Shown here one piece after another: positions 8,345 to 18,185 of a stretch of DNA of 64,000 nucleotides; position 1 is the first letter of the stretch; each line of letters starts with the position of its first letter. This DNA comes from JACKAF01 sp041391485. GTDB taxonomy: Bacteria > Bdellovibrionota > FAC87 > UBA2466 > JACKAF01. Below the pieces are notes generated by a model, which did not search any database, was not told the origin of the DNA, and saw only the letters and a list, made by a program, of their open reading frames with translations. Both the position numbers and the translations under genes were made by a program. The DNA lies in the NCBI GenBank assembly GCA_041391485.1, contig JAWKNY010000002.1, forward strand, positions 186,001 through 250,000, written 5' to 3'.

Positions 8345-10495
8345 CTATAAGCTACGGGGTTCGCCATCGTTTCGTTCGACTCTCGCAGTCGAAGCGGAGT
8401 GCGGACGGCGTCGGCAATGCTGGCGTATGATCGCTACGAGTTGATCGAAGGTGAAGGGTTTGGCCAAGCACGCGGACGCACCCGAGTCCAGTACGGTCTG
8501 AGTCTCACCGCGCATGACACGCGCGGTGAGCGAGACGATGGGCGTGTTGCAACCCACCTGGCGAAGTTTGCGGATGGACTCATTGCCATCGAGCAAAGGC
8601 ATTTGAACGTCCATCAAAATCAAGTCGAAGTTTCCACGCAGCGCTTTTTCGACTCCCTCAATTCCATTTTTGGCGCACGCGCAGTTGATTCCCGCTAAAT
8701 TCAGGTAGTGACGGATCAGGTTTTGGATGTCCGCATCGTCCTCTACCGAGAGAATGGATAAACCTCTAAGATCGTCTGGCAAACTCAAACGGCTGGCCTC
8801 GGAAGGTGGGTTCATTAGATTCGTGTTGAAAGCCTCTGTGTTGATGAACTCCGGTCCGAACCGTCGCACACAGCAAGTAAAAAGAAACTCACTGCCTTTG
8901 CCCACTTCGCTTCCCAGCAAGACCAGGTCGCCGCTCAGACAACGCGCGAGCTTTCTGGAAAGAGCCAGTCCGATACCCGCCCCTCCCACTTTGCCGAGAT
9001 TGCTGCTTACCCCGCGCTCCAGCGGTAAGAAAATTCGAGTCTGATCGGCCGGGCTAATCCCCGCTCCGGTATCCGTGACGTAAAAGCAGAGTTCGCGCCC
9101 TTCAATATTCTTGGGATTCGGTCGCATCTCAACCCGAATTCGCACCTTGCCCTCATGAGTAAACTTGAAAGCATTGGAAACCAAGTTTGTCAGTACCTGG
9201 CGCATGCGCTTGGCATCGGACGCAATAGTTGTGGGGACGTTACCAAGAATCGCGATCTCCAGCTTCACCCGGCGATCTTTCATGGCAGCTCGGTACATTT
9301 CGTGGATGTCGAGCAGCAGAGCTTCCAAGGAGAACATCCGGGTTTCGACGATAATTCGGCCGGACTCCACTCGCGTGATATCGAGCACGTCGTCGATAAG
9401 ACCGCCCAGGAAGTTCGCGTTGTTGCGGATGCGGCTAACAAAGTCCTGACGAGCTTCATCAGAGAGTCTCTGTCCGGGAAGCGCCAACGCCTCGGCATAG
9501 CCGATCACGGCAGAAAGCGGCGTGCGTATCTCGTGGCTCATATTGGCCAGAAATTCCGTTTTGAAATGGCTCTCCAATTCCGCATGACGACGAAACCACG
9601 CGCCTTGAGCAAAGTGGACCAGCCAGCCACACAAGATGGAGATGATGATGCCGGAAAAAAGCACGGCCGACGCGTAGGAAGCGGAGTGAGCCAGGATTTG
9701 TTCCTCCGGCCAAATCGTCAGTCTCCATTCGCGGTGCAGAATATTGAAAGCGCTGCGCATGATCCATTTGGGTTGTGGCTCGCTTTGCGCCTGTCGGGAA
9801 AAGATCGTAGTGCTCGCGTCTTCAAGACGAATGCCGTACCCCGCCGAGATATTGGGGTGGAGGATTTGGTTGAAGAGAAGCGCCGAGCGAAACGCGGAAA
9901 CCACAAAACCCTCAAAGTGCCCGTTGCGGTAAATGGGAATAACGACTCTAAAACCCAGGCCGCCTTCTACCAGATCAATGGGTGCCGTCATGGTGGTTTC
10001 ATGATCGCGCATCGCGCTTTCTAATGCGGTCTTTCGCGCTGGCTCAAAGCGCATGTCCAGATTTAGGCTCGGCTCATTCCCCTCGATGGGTACGAGCCAG
10101 CGCAAATGAAACGATCGGTCCACCCACCCGATGCTCTGGTAACCTTCGTGTCCATGTATATAGAGGTTAGCTTCCGCCTCCCAATGCGCACGCGCCGGTC
10201 GCCCCCAAAGCTCCCAACGTTTCACGAGGCGGTCAATCGCGCGCACCCGCTCTTCGAGCCTCCGCTTGATCTCAAGCTGCACAATCGTCTCTTGCAGTCC
10301 GGTCTCTTCGCGGATCTTCTTTTGCTCCATCTCACGGATGCTGTTGGCGAGCAGAACCGTGATGACGACGCCCGCGACGCCCACCAAAACGGCGAACTGG
10401 CGGCTGAGCGTGAAGGGAAGCTTGTTCCCGTTATTTCCCGGTTTGCTTAGACCAAAGTGCATAAACCAATTCCGGTCTCCAGCGATTGAAAACAT
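8345..10495 (-). CDS. CHASE-domain hybrid sensor histidine kinase
   Basis: This is an inner-membrane sensor kinase of 716 residues. TM1 (31-50) and TM2 (275-295) flank a periplasmic CHASE ligand domain (about 85-255). A HisKA domain follows with phospho-acceptor His in SHEIRTPLS at about 321. The HATPase domain (about 400-545) has DTGAGI and GGAGIGLALS. A C-terminal receiver has acidic pair EDD near 585 and phospho-Asp in LILMDVQMP near 630. A kinase with its own receiver usually passes phosphate on to another protein; no partner regulator is adjacent. On the minus strand TTGACA (10540-10535) with a weak TAGCCT 18 bases on could be its promoter. ATG 10462 is an alternative start. Confidence 0.93.
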   Translation of the reverse strand: MFSIAGDRNWFMHFGLSKPGNNGNKLPFTLSRQFAVLVGVAGVVITVLLANSIREMEQKKIREETGLQETIVQLEIKRRLEERVRAIDRLVKRWELWGRPARAHWEAEANLYIHGHEGYQSIGWVDRSFHLRWLVPIEGNEPSLNLDMRFEPARKTALESAMRDHETTMTAPIDLVEGGLGFRVVIPIYRNGHFEGFVVSAFRSALLFNQILHPNISAGYGIRLEDASTTIFSRQAQSEPQPKWIMRSAFNILHREWRLTIWPEEQILAHSASYASAVLFSGIIISILCGWLVHFAQGAWFRRHAELESHFKTEFLANMSHEIRTPLSAVIGYAEALALPGQRLSDEARQDFVSRIRNNANFLGGLIDDVLDITRVESGRIIVETRMFSLEALLLDIHEMYRAAMKDRRVKLEIAILGNVPTTIASDAKRMRQVLTNLVSNAFKFTHEGKVRIRVEMRPNPKNIEGRELCFYVTDTGAGISPADQTRIFLPLERGVSSNLGKVGGAGIGLALSRKLARCLSGDLVLLGSEVGKGSEFLFTCCVRRFGPEFINTEAFNTNLMNPPSEASRLSLPDDLRGLSILSVEDDADIQNLIRHYLNLAGINCACAKNGIEGVEKALRGNFDLILMDVQMPLLDGNESIRKLRQVGCNTPIVSLTARVMRGETQTVLDSGASACLAKPFTFDQLVAIIRQHCRRRPHSASTARVERNDGEPRSL

Positions 10496-10529
10496 TTACA
10501 GTACGGCTAGAGGCTAGACCCGATAAATG

Positions 10530-10545
10530 CAGCGTGTCAACGCTG
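10530..10545. repeat. Perfect inverted repeat between ligD and the histidine kinase
   Basis: CAGCGT and ACGCTG pair around a four-base loop. It could end ligD transcripts or act as an operator overlapping the TTGACA at 10540-10535. No T-run follows, so a terminator is not convincing. Confidence 0.35.
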
Positions 10546-10578
10546 GGATCCGGTCCTGCCGGGGGGCTAGAAGTCGGC

Positions 10579-13023
10579 CTAAATCAGGCCTGTGAGGGTT
10601 TTTAGAGCAGCGCCCAGATCCGGGTGCCCTTCCAAAACAGGGGCTAGGTGATCCCCCTCCCGTTTCAGCCGGGCGAGGGCGGTCCTTATAGTGTAACGAT
10701 CCACCTTCAAACGAGCGTTCACCTCACTCCAATCGAGGGGCATGGAAACCGGCGCTCCAGGGTGTGGGCGTACGCATAAAGGGGCCGCGATCGTCTTGCC
10801 CCAACCATTCTGGAGGAAGTCGACGTAGACCTTCCCCTTGCGCTTGGCAGGCATGCGGACAACGGTAGCGATTTTGGGGAGGCGTCGCACGATCACCCCC
10901 GCTAGCAGCTCCGCCAGTGTTTTTGATTGCTCATGAGTCAGCTGGCGCCCAAGCGGCAACAGGATGTGCAGGCCGGTTCCCCCACTGGTCTTCACATAGT
11001 TGGGTAAACCTAAAGACTCGCAAAGACTGTGGATCTCTTTTGCGATGCGAACCACATCCTTGAACGGCGCCCCTTTTGGATCCAGATCCAAGATGGACCA
11101 GTCTGGCTTCTCCAAACTCCCGGCCCGACTCGCCCACGCGTGCAAAGGAATCGATCCCATGTTTATGATGTAGCGCAAGGTTTGGAGGTTGTCGCAAACA
11201 AAAAACTTCAATTCGCGTTGCGAGTGCTCACTCCAGACGCGCTCCAAACGAATCCAGTCCGGTACAAAACCGGGAGCGTCCTTTTGATAAAAGGACTTTC
11301 CGTCAATCCCATCGGGGTAGCGTGTAAGCATGAGCGGCCTATCCTTTAGATAGCGCTCCATCCAGGGCCAAACAGACTCGTAGTAGTGAACCAGATCTGA
11401 CTTCGTATACTTTTCTTTCGGCCAGAAAATCTTCTCGGGGTGAGAGATCTCCACTTCAGGAGGTTCAATCATTGTTTCAACTTGCTCGACCTGCTCCAGT
11501 GGACTTTCAAACCTGCATTCTTCTGCTTTTTTGTCGGTTCGCACGCGCAAGAAGGAAGCTTGTCTCAGGTGTTTCTTCCACTGTTTGTACCGGATCTCGA
11601 CAACGACTTTTGGCTTCACCCACTGCACGTCTTCTGTCGACTCGTCCTCTACTACCACGGGTGCACGTTTTTGCTTAAGGCGATCCAGTTTCTCCCGTAG
11701 TTCGTCGAGTTGTTTATCAGTAAACCCTGTCCCCACGCGCCCGGCATAAATCCACTTCTTTCCGGCAAGGGCGCCGAGCAGCAGCGCGCCAAAACCACTA
11801 CGTGAGCGTTTGGGTTGTGTATAGCCTAAGACCACGAAGTCCGAAGTACGGTCGCAGCGCACCTTTAACCAGAGATCCGAACGGCCACTCTGGTACGTGC
11901 CCTCGGCTTTTTTTGAGACAATCCCTTCAAGGCCCATGGCGCGGGCGCTGGAGAAAAGTTCAATACCGCTTTTGAAATCCGGCGAATACCGAATAGGACC
12001 TAAATCAGACAAAACACGAGCGAGCAACGCCCGCCTCTTTGATAAAGGAAGTCGCCTCAAGTCTTTCCCTTCAAGCTCAAGCAAGTCGAAACAAAAAAAT
12101 GTCGCGCGACTCACAAACGATGCGGTGCTAATCTCACGCGCCTTTTTTAGCGAAAAACGTCCCTGAAGCAGGGAAAAGGAGGGGTGGGACTCTGAATCCA
12201 GAACCACAAGCTCACCATCCAGAACGAACTGCTTCAGCGGAAAGTAGCGCAGAGCGGTCTCTATCTCCGGGAAAAGTTTCGTGATCTTATTTCCGTTGCG
12301 TGAGTAAAGCTCGGCTTGCCCTTCTTTGACGATGGCTTCGACTCTATAACCATCGTACTTCAGTTCATGAATCCAGCCGGCCCTATCAAAAGCGGCTGAA
12401 TGCGAAGAGGCCAGCATGGGAGGCACCCACTCACCCTTCCCTTTTGGAAGCTTCGCCAGGATAGCAAACTGCTTTTGGGACCTGGACTTCTTTTGCAAGT
12501 CCTTGTTCTCCAAACCGGAAAAACACTGCGATCAGAAAGAACAGCTTGATTGTCGACGTACGCGTCCTTCTCTTTGATCAAAAGCCAGTCTTTTTCGCTC
12601 TTTTTGAGGCGCACCAGTGCCCATCGCCCTTGGAGCTTGTAGCCGAACAGCTCAAACACCAACTTGCCTTTCCGAATCCCATTTTCCGGAGACTCCAACG
12701 GCCGCCAAGCTCCGATGTCCCAAACAATGACGGTGCCAGCTCCGTAATTCCCAGCGGAATGACACCCTCGAAGTTGGCGTACTCCAGGGGTGATCCTCTA
12801 CTCGCACCGCCAAACGTTTCTCCGTTGTGTCCAAACTGGGTCCCTTCGGAACCGCCCAAGAATGCAAACTTCCGCCCCACTCCAGACGAAGATCGTAATG
12901 TAAACGGCGTGCAGCGTGGCGTTGCACAACAAAGCAGCCCGAAAGGCCGGAACTGCCGCCAAACGGTTCGGGAGTTTTTCCTTGCTGTCGTTTTGTCCGG
13001 TAGCGACTTAATTTTTTTGACAT
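10579..13023 (-). CDS. ligD: DNA ligase D (phosphoesterase-ligase-polymerase), three frame breaks in the 5' third
   Basis: LigD is the multifunctional enzyme of bacterial non-homologous end joining. Order here is 3'-phosphoesterase (from ATG 13023: CFVVQRHAARRLHYDLRLEW), ATP-dependent ligase with active Lys in HELKYDGYR, and a C-terminal primase-like polymerase (ISHPEKIFWP, SGGTGLHILLPL). The ligase-polymerase part is open from 12513 down. The phosphoesterase is split over three frames. Each is healed by one extra base in a homopolymer: C4 to C5 after VEDHP, A2 to A3 in GNYGAGT, T3 to T4 before LENKDL. Three breaks of the same kind within about 280 bases suggest sequencing error. Its partner ku is about 3.4 kb away on the other strand. 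Confidence 0.92.
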
Positions 13024-13167
13024 GGAAGGCGAGTCCTAAATGGCTCCCAGCAGTATGCCACACCGTTTTACAAAACAAAACAGGTGAACTCCGCGTCACT
13101 TTGTAGGTTTTTTGCCTACCAATGGTCTGGAATAAAAGCTAAGATCTAAGATGGTCTTTAGAAAACA

Positions 13168-14301
13168 ATGACTCCCTCACAGACTAAAACTGCCAATAAA
13201 AACCATTTAGTTGCCGTTGTCGTCGGCGCTCGCCCCAACTTCATGAAGATTGCGCGCCTTCGCAAAGTCGTTAAACAGTCAGGAAATTTTGATCTTCACA
13301 TTGTGCATACGGGTCAGCACTTTGACGAGAAGATGGCAAAGGTCTTCTTGGAGCAGTTTGAAATTCGTCCCGATGCCGTGCTTGAAGCACGCGGAAGTTC
13401 TGCAGCCTTGCAAATAGGAAATATGATCCTCGGCCTCAGCAAACACTTTGAGGAGATTCAGCCAGACTTGGTAGTGGCCGTAGGCGACGTTACCTCCGCT
13501 CTCGGAGCCGCTATCAGCGCGAACAAAATGGGAATCCACCTAGCGCATCTCGAAGCCGGGCTACGAAGCTTCGATCGTTCTATGCCTGAGGAAAACAACC
13601 GAATCATCGTGGATGAACTTGCAAATTTTTGCTTTGTTACGGAGTCCTCTGGTGAGGCGAACCTGAGGAAGATGGGTAAGGATCCAGATTCCGTTTTCTT
13701 TGTCGGCAACACCATGATCGACACCTTGATCGACATGGATAAACTGATTGACCAAAGCTCGGCTGTAGCGGATCTCAATTTGCCGAGTGAGTACGCTGTT
13801 GTGACGGCCCACCGCCCGGCCTTGGTAGACACCCAGTCCGGCCTTAGCTTGCTCTCCGATGTTCTCACGATGCTCTCCAGATACTACAGAATTTGTTTCC
13901 CGGTTCATCCTCGGACAAAGAAGAATCTTCAACACTTCGGCTTGCTCGAATCGCTGGAAAAAGAAAATATTCTATTAACGGAGCCTCTCGACTACCTTGC
14001 TTTTCAGAGGGTGGTAAAAACCGCCAAATTCGTTCTGACCGACAGCGGTGGGCTTCAAGAAGAAGCGGCGCACAGACGCCAGCCCTGTTTAACCATCAGA
14101 GAAAACACAGAAAGGCCTATCACAGTCGAATTGGGAACCAACACACTAGTCGGATTCGATCTCCATCAGATCGAAAAAGAAGTGAAACGAATCCAGTCTG
14201 GAAACTATAAAGTAGGGCAAGACCTGCCGCTTTGGGATGGACGCGCTACCGAACGTATCGTTGGGATAATCAACAAGCTCATAGAGAAAAAGTTACTGTG
14301 A
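13168..14301 (+). CDS. wecB: UDP-N-acetylglucosamine 2-epimerase
   Basis: This enzyme interconverts UDP-GlcNAc and UDP-ManNAc, supplying ManNAc for surface polysaccharides. The 377-residue protein has the GT-B-like epimerase fold with VVGARPNFMKIA near the start, HTGQHFDEKM, HLEAGLRS, PEENNRIIVDELA and TDSGGLQEEAA. Length is normal and the frame is intact. A weak GTAGG/CCTAC hairpin sits upstream at 13103-13119. The stop overlaps the next gene's GTG start by four bases, so the cluster is translationally coupled. Confidence 0.92.
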   Translation: MTPSQTKTANKNHLVAVVVGARPNFMKIARLRKVVKQSGNFDLHIVHTGQHFDEKMAKVFLEQFEIRPDAVLEARGSSAALQIGNMILGLSKHFEEIQPDLVVAVGDVTSALGAAISANKMGIHLAHLEAGLRSFDRSMPEENNRIIVDELANFCFVTESSGEANLRKMGKDPDSVFFVGNTMIDTLIDMDKLIDQSSAVADLNLPSEYAVVTAHRPALVDTQSGLSLLSDVLTMLSRYYRICFPVHPRTKKNLQHFGLLESLEKENILLTEPLDYLAFQRVVKTAKFVLTDSGGLQEEAAHRRQPCLTIRENTERPITVELGTNTLVGFDLHQIEKEVKRIQSGNYKVGQDLPLWDGRATERIVGIINKLIEKKLL

Positions 14302-15443
14302 ATGCCACTGTAAACATAATCGGCTTCTTCTTCGAACCGGAAAGCACCCCACGCTCGTTTAGAACTGTAGAGCTTACAAAAGGCTTTTGTGAGATGGGGT
14401 TCAAGGTACGACTAGTTCTCCCCGATTTTCATAAGCGGCATTACACACACCCGAATCTCGAGATCATCGAAACGCCAGTGGGTCCCTTTCTGGCAAGGAC
14501 TGCCGCAAACGAGCTTCCCAACCTCACTCGACCAGGCCTTCCGCGCCATTTAAGATGGTTACGAGTACTGGGACAGAGGTGCCTTTTTCCGGATATCAAT
14601 GCCTTGTGGATTCGCAACGCCTTCAAACACCTGGTCACCAACAGAACAAACTTGGAGGCCAGCGCGACTCTTTCCATCGGCCTACCCATCGCGCCAATGG
14701 TCCTGGCTACAAAGTTGAAGCGGGCCGGCCTTCCCGTGGGAAAACTGATAGCGGAGTATGGCGACCCGGCGATCTACGGTACAGGCCTACTTCAAGGAAT
14801 AGCAGCCGAAAAGGAACGGAGACTGCTTCGACACGTAGATGTGTTGACTGTGAACTTTTCGGGTGCTGTTTCAGCTTTTGAGTACCGGGGTATCCCGGCC
14901 AGCAAGATACGTGTTGTGCCCCACATCCTTCCGGACGATGCAAATGAACCAAAGTGGACCCCGCACGGGAAACAAGCCGTCAACTATGTCTACGGTGGGG
15001 CTATTTATGGGGAACGCGACATTTCAAAGCTGCTGGCGGCCTTAAAGCGAGTACGCAGAGAGGGAGGCCGTCAAACTCTCACTGTTTTCACTAGCGTGGC
15101 AAACCTCAACCCCAGCGTTATTGCCGAGGCAGGAGAATACTTAACTTTACGGCAGAAGGTCTCACCTTCTGCTTATAGAAAGGTCCTCCTCGAATTTGAT
15201 GCCGCCATAAACTTTATCCCCTCGCGGTCCATTCATCTACCGAGCAAACGCATGGATTTTGGCGCAGTAGGAATCCCCGTTTTTGAGATACATCCAAGCG
15301 ACAGTGTGGAAGATCTGGCAAAAAAATTACGTGCCGGCGAATTCTCGCCTATTACCTGTAAGGACGCCTGCACCCGATCGGAGGCGATCGCCATCTACTC
15401 CGAAATCATTCATGGCCCCGAAACACAGTCCGCGACGGGTTAA
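14298..15443 (+). CDS. Glycosyltransferase, GT4/GT-B-like
   Basis: This is a likely sugar transferase for the same surface polysaccharide as WecB. Starting at GTG 14298 (GTGA overlap with wecB) it has 381 residues. It begins IIGFFFEPESTPRSFRTVEL and has a Rossmann-type C-terminal half with VRVVPHIL-like and DFGAVGIPVFEI segments, where GT-B enzymes bind the nucleotide sugar. The acceptor and donor are not evident. An upstream in-frame start at 14232 would overlap wecB heavily and lacks a ribosome-binding site. The next gene starts 10 bases after the stop. Confidence 0.75.
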   Translation: MNATVNIIGFFFEPESTPRSFRTVELTKGFCEMGFKVRLVLPDFHKRHYTHPNLEIIETPVGPFLARTAANELPNLTRPGLPRHLRWLRVLGQRCLFPDINALWIRNAFKHLVTNRTNLEASATLSIGLPIAPMVLATKLKRAGLPVGKLIAEYGDPAIYGTGLLQGIAAEKERRLLRHVDVLTVNFSGAVSAFEYRGIPASKIRVVPHILPDDANEPKWTPHGKQAVNYVYGGAIYGERDISKLLAALKRVRREGGRQTLTVFTSVANLNPSVIAEAGEYLTLRQKVSPSAYRKVLLEFDAAINFIPSRSIHLPSKRMDFGAVGIPVFEIHPSDSVEDLAKKLRAGEFSPITCKDACTRSEAIAIYSEIIHGPETQSATG

Positions 15444-15452
15444 GGACGACAG

Positions 15453-16375
15453 ATGCTAACGAAGTACAAAAATATGAAACCCTTCGGATCGTTCCCACTC
15501 AGTTGGTTGTGGACCAATCAGTGGACCACCACCGCAATTAGCCTAGTTGGTCTCGTGGCAAGCGCGGAACTTTTTGGAACGGCTTTGGACATGCTGCCTT
15601 ACTCTTTTTCGTAGGCCTCATCCTTTATTGGCAGCGATGCTTTCTAAGCCTTCATCACCGCGCTGTTGCGGCCTCCAGGCAAAGTTACAATCAAATAGAG
15701 CAGCTCTTTAACATCCATTCCACGTTACGCCCACCCTCCCCACTACCCAACATGCGGAGTTGGGCCATTTCTCCCGATATGGGATCCTTTCTGATCGCAC
15801 AAGCCCAAAAGCACCGCCCCCAGCAAATCGTGGAACTGGGTAGCGGCGTAAGCACGCTGATCTTAGGTAGCATCGCAAAGACATGGGGCGGCCAAGTCTT
15901 GTCCTTCGAACAGGATCTCCACTTTGCCAAGATCACTCAAGAACGTCTGGACCGGTTTGGTTTGCACAACGTGCAGATCCGACTTGCCCCACTCACTGAT
16001 AGACGACTCCTCGGCGAAACTTGGAAATGGTACGATTTGGATCCAGAAACCATTGAGCGGCCCATCGACTTTCTTTTCATTGATGGTCCTCCTGCCTACA
16101 TTCAAAAGTTAAGTCGATTCCCAGCACTTCCCATCCTCAAGGATAAACTCACCCCTTCGGCCGTCATTATCCTGGACGATGCCGATCGGGGGGACGAAAA
16201 GAATGTACTCAGCCGTTGGCTGAAGGCCTTCCCCCAGCTACGCCTCCTACCCTTCGCACCAGAATCCGAGGCAGGAATCGCCTTGCTCCACTGGGAGATC
16301 GAAGCACCGCTGCCCAGACCCCCCCGCCTGACAGAGAACCCTCAGGAAATTAATTACTTAGACGCCACATTTTAA
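15453..16375 (+). CDS. Membrane-anchored SAM-dependent methyltransferase, one frame break
   Basis: From ATG 15453 the N-terminus has two hydrophobic segments (TTAISLVGLVASAEL, then AALLFFVGLILYW). A class I methyltransferase fold follows, with SAM-binding VELGSGVSTLILG, acidic strand end SFEQD and LFIDGPP. The observed frame stops at 15613. Adding one T to the T5 run near 15575-15579 joins the membrane part to the long frame that ends at 16375. Its place behind wecB and a glycosyltransferase suggests methylation of a polysaccharide or its lipid-linked precursor at the inner membrane. Taken alone, the soluble domain begins at ATG 15752. Confidence 0.8.
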
Positions 16376-16423
16376 GACTCAGCCCGAACTAAGACGCTTC
16401 GCGTTACCTTCCGATAAGTCAGC

Positions 16424-17242
16424 ATGGCGATCCGATCTATTGCAACCGCCAGGCTATCCTTTGGTCTGGTAACCGTACCTGTAAACATCTACCCGACCGG
16501 CCAGGCCGGCGAGAAGATCTCATTCAACTGGATCCACAAGGGCTGCGGCCATCGTCTCAAACAGCAGTATTTTTGCCCGCAACACAACAAGACACTCGGC
16601 AAAGACGATAAGGTCAAAGGCTACCAGTTCGAGAAGGGTGAGTACGTGCTCTTTACTCCAGACGAACTGAAAGTGCTGGAAGCCAAAGCCAATCAAACGA
16701 TAGAAATCGTCGAATTTGTCCCCGAAGATAGCGTCAGCAGACTTTACCTAAATAAAGTCTACTTCCTAGGCCCGGACAAAGGCGGGGATAAGCCCTATCG
16801 CCTCCTGAGTGCGGCGTTACAGAAAACAAAAAAAGTTGCTATCGCGCGCTACAAAGCCCGAGGGAAGCAGTACCTCGTTGCCATCCGCCCCGAAGACAAG
16901 GGTCTTGTGATGGAAGATCTCTTCTATCAACACGAACGAAAGTCTTTCAAAGAAGTCCCCATCGGAACTGCGTCCATCACAGCTAAAGAGCTCGATCTCG
17001 CTGTGAAAGTCATCAAGAGTGCCGAAGCGAAAAACTTCCAACCCGGAAAATACAAGGATGAGGTTCGGGAACGCGTTCTAAAGCAAATTCGCAAAAAAAT
17101 TGCAGGCCAGGACATCACCCGTGTAGAAGAGACCCCCGAAAAGAAGGTAATCGACCTCATGGAAGCGCTCCAGGCCAGTCTCGGAGGAAACACGCGTTTG
17201 CGGCGTGCCTCTCGTACCCGGCCCAAACGGAAAGCCAAATAA
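16424..17242 (+). CDS. ku: Ku protein, non-homologous end joining
   Basis: Bacterial Ku is a homodimeric ring that threads onto broken DNA ends and recruits LigD. The 272-residue protein shows ARLSFGLVTVPVNIYP at the start, GYQFEKGEYVLFTPDEL and FYLGP-like YFLGPDKGG in the core, and LVAIRPEDKGLVME near 155. It ends in a Lys/Arg-rich tail, the usual DNA- and LigD-binding extension. The frame is intact. It opens a three-gene operon with an SRAP-like gene and a DUF3095 gene. Confidence 0.96.
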   Translation: MAIRSIATARLSFGLVTVPVNIYPTGQAGEKISFNWIHKGCGHRLKQQYFCPQHNKTLGKDDKVKGYQFEKGEYVLFTPDELKVLEAKANQTIEIVEFVPEDSVSRLYLNKVYFLGPDKGGDKPYRLLSAALQKTKKVAIARYKARGKQYLVAIRPEDKGLVMEDLFYQHERKSFKEVPIGTASITAKELDLAVKVIKSAEAKNFQPGKYKDEVRERVLKQIRKKIAGQDITRVEETPEKKVIDLMEALQASLGGNTRLRRASRTRPKRKAK

Positions 17243-17255
17243 CGGAGACTGTCGC

Positions 17256-18185
17256 GTGCGCTATTTGATGGTGGAAACAGAGCTTGGGCACCTAGCAGAA
17301 GAATGGAGCGCCAAAATCAACACTCAAGCGTTCATGAACTTATTCAGCGCCCGAATCAAAGATCCCAAGATAAAGTTCCCTCGCTCTCTGGAGCTGCATT
17401 TCCGCAACAACAATAAAATGCTGAAGCTCATCAAAGAGTACGATCGACTCGCATCGGACGCAGAAGCAAAAGAACTAAAGAAACAAGAACAGCGTTTAAA
17501 AGATGCTGAAGCCAAGCTCAAGAAAAAGGCTTCCAAAACTGCTGCACTCGAGAAAACTCGGGCAGAGACCAAAGTAAAAAAGCTTCGCTACAAGCTGGCT
17601 CGACGCAAATCTGACGAGTTTACTTCTTATGATTTTAGACTCTACCCTTTCTTTTTTGGACCCTTTCTTTGCATGGAGGGTGGAGAACGATCCATCCGTC
17701 CCTCTCGTTTTCACTGCAGACCGGCGGGGCAAAAACCGGACTTCGACAAAAAGGCTTACAGCTTATATAAAGCCCGGATCGAAAGCTTGCAGCCAGAGTA
17801 TTTTGATCGCATCAACCACCACAGTGGAAAAGAAAGTCTTTGGAGAGGTCTGTTTGGCAAATCTCACGGGGTAATCCCAGTGAAGGCCTTTTATGAGAAT
17901 GTGAAAACGGGGCCCCAAGGCTTTGAGATCGGCGAGTCCAAGTGGGAACCCGTTGCGTGCCTTTTTGACCTGTGGAAACAAGGAAAAGCAACGCTTCATT
18001 CCTTCGCGGTTATCACAGGCGACGCCAACTCCGCTGTCCTTAAGGGCGGGTATGATAGGTCTCCGGTAGGGGTTGCCGTTGGCAAACTCAACGAGTGGCT
18101 TCTGCCGGAAGGGGAAACCGATGAGAACCTTCTGAAGTTGCTCCGCGCGGGTGCCAAGGGAATTGCGTTTAAGGTGGCGGCATGA
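17256..18185 (+). CDS. SRAP-like (YedK/HMCES family) protein lacking canonical active-site residues
   Basis: SRAP proteins shield abasic sites in single-stranded DNA by a covalent bond with Cys2. Family landmarks here are VIPVKAFYEN (catalytic Glu region), SFAVITGDANSAVL and NEWLLP. Two key residues are missing: the usual HxRMP His is Tyr in GGYDRSPVG, and the NAR motif reads KAR. A Cys codon (17250-17252) sits where Cys2 belongs but has no start codon before it. GGAG (17244-17247) points instead to GTG 17256; an ORF start at ATG 17205 is also possible. A Lys/Glu-rich coiled-coil insertion fills roughly residues 55-120. Co-transcription with ku supports a DNA-repair role, but catalysis is doubtful. 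Confidence 0.72.
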   Translation: MRYLMVETELGHLAEEWSAKINTQAFMNLFSARIKDPKIKFPRSLELHFRNNNKMLKLIKEYDRLASDAEAKELKKQEQRLKDAEAKLKKKASKTAALEKTRAETKVKKLRYKLARRKSDEFTSYDFRLYPFFFGPFLCMEGGERSIRPSRFHCRPAGQKPDFDKKAYSLYKARIESLQPEYFDRINHHSGKESLWRGLFGKSHGVIPVKAFYENVKTGPQGFEIGESKWEPVACLFDLWKQGKATLHSFAVITGDANSAVLKGGYDRSPVGVAVGKLNEWLLPEGETDENLLKLLRAGAKGIAFKVAA

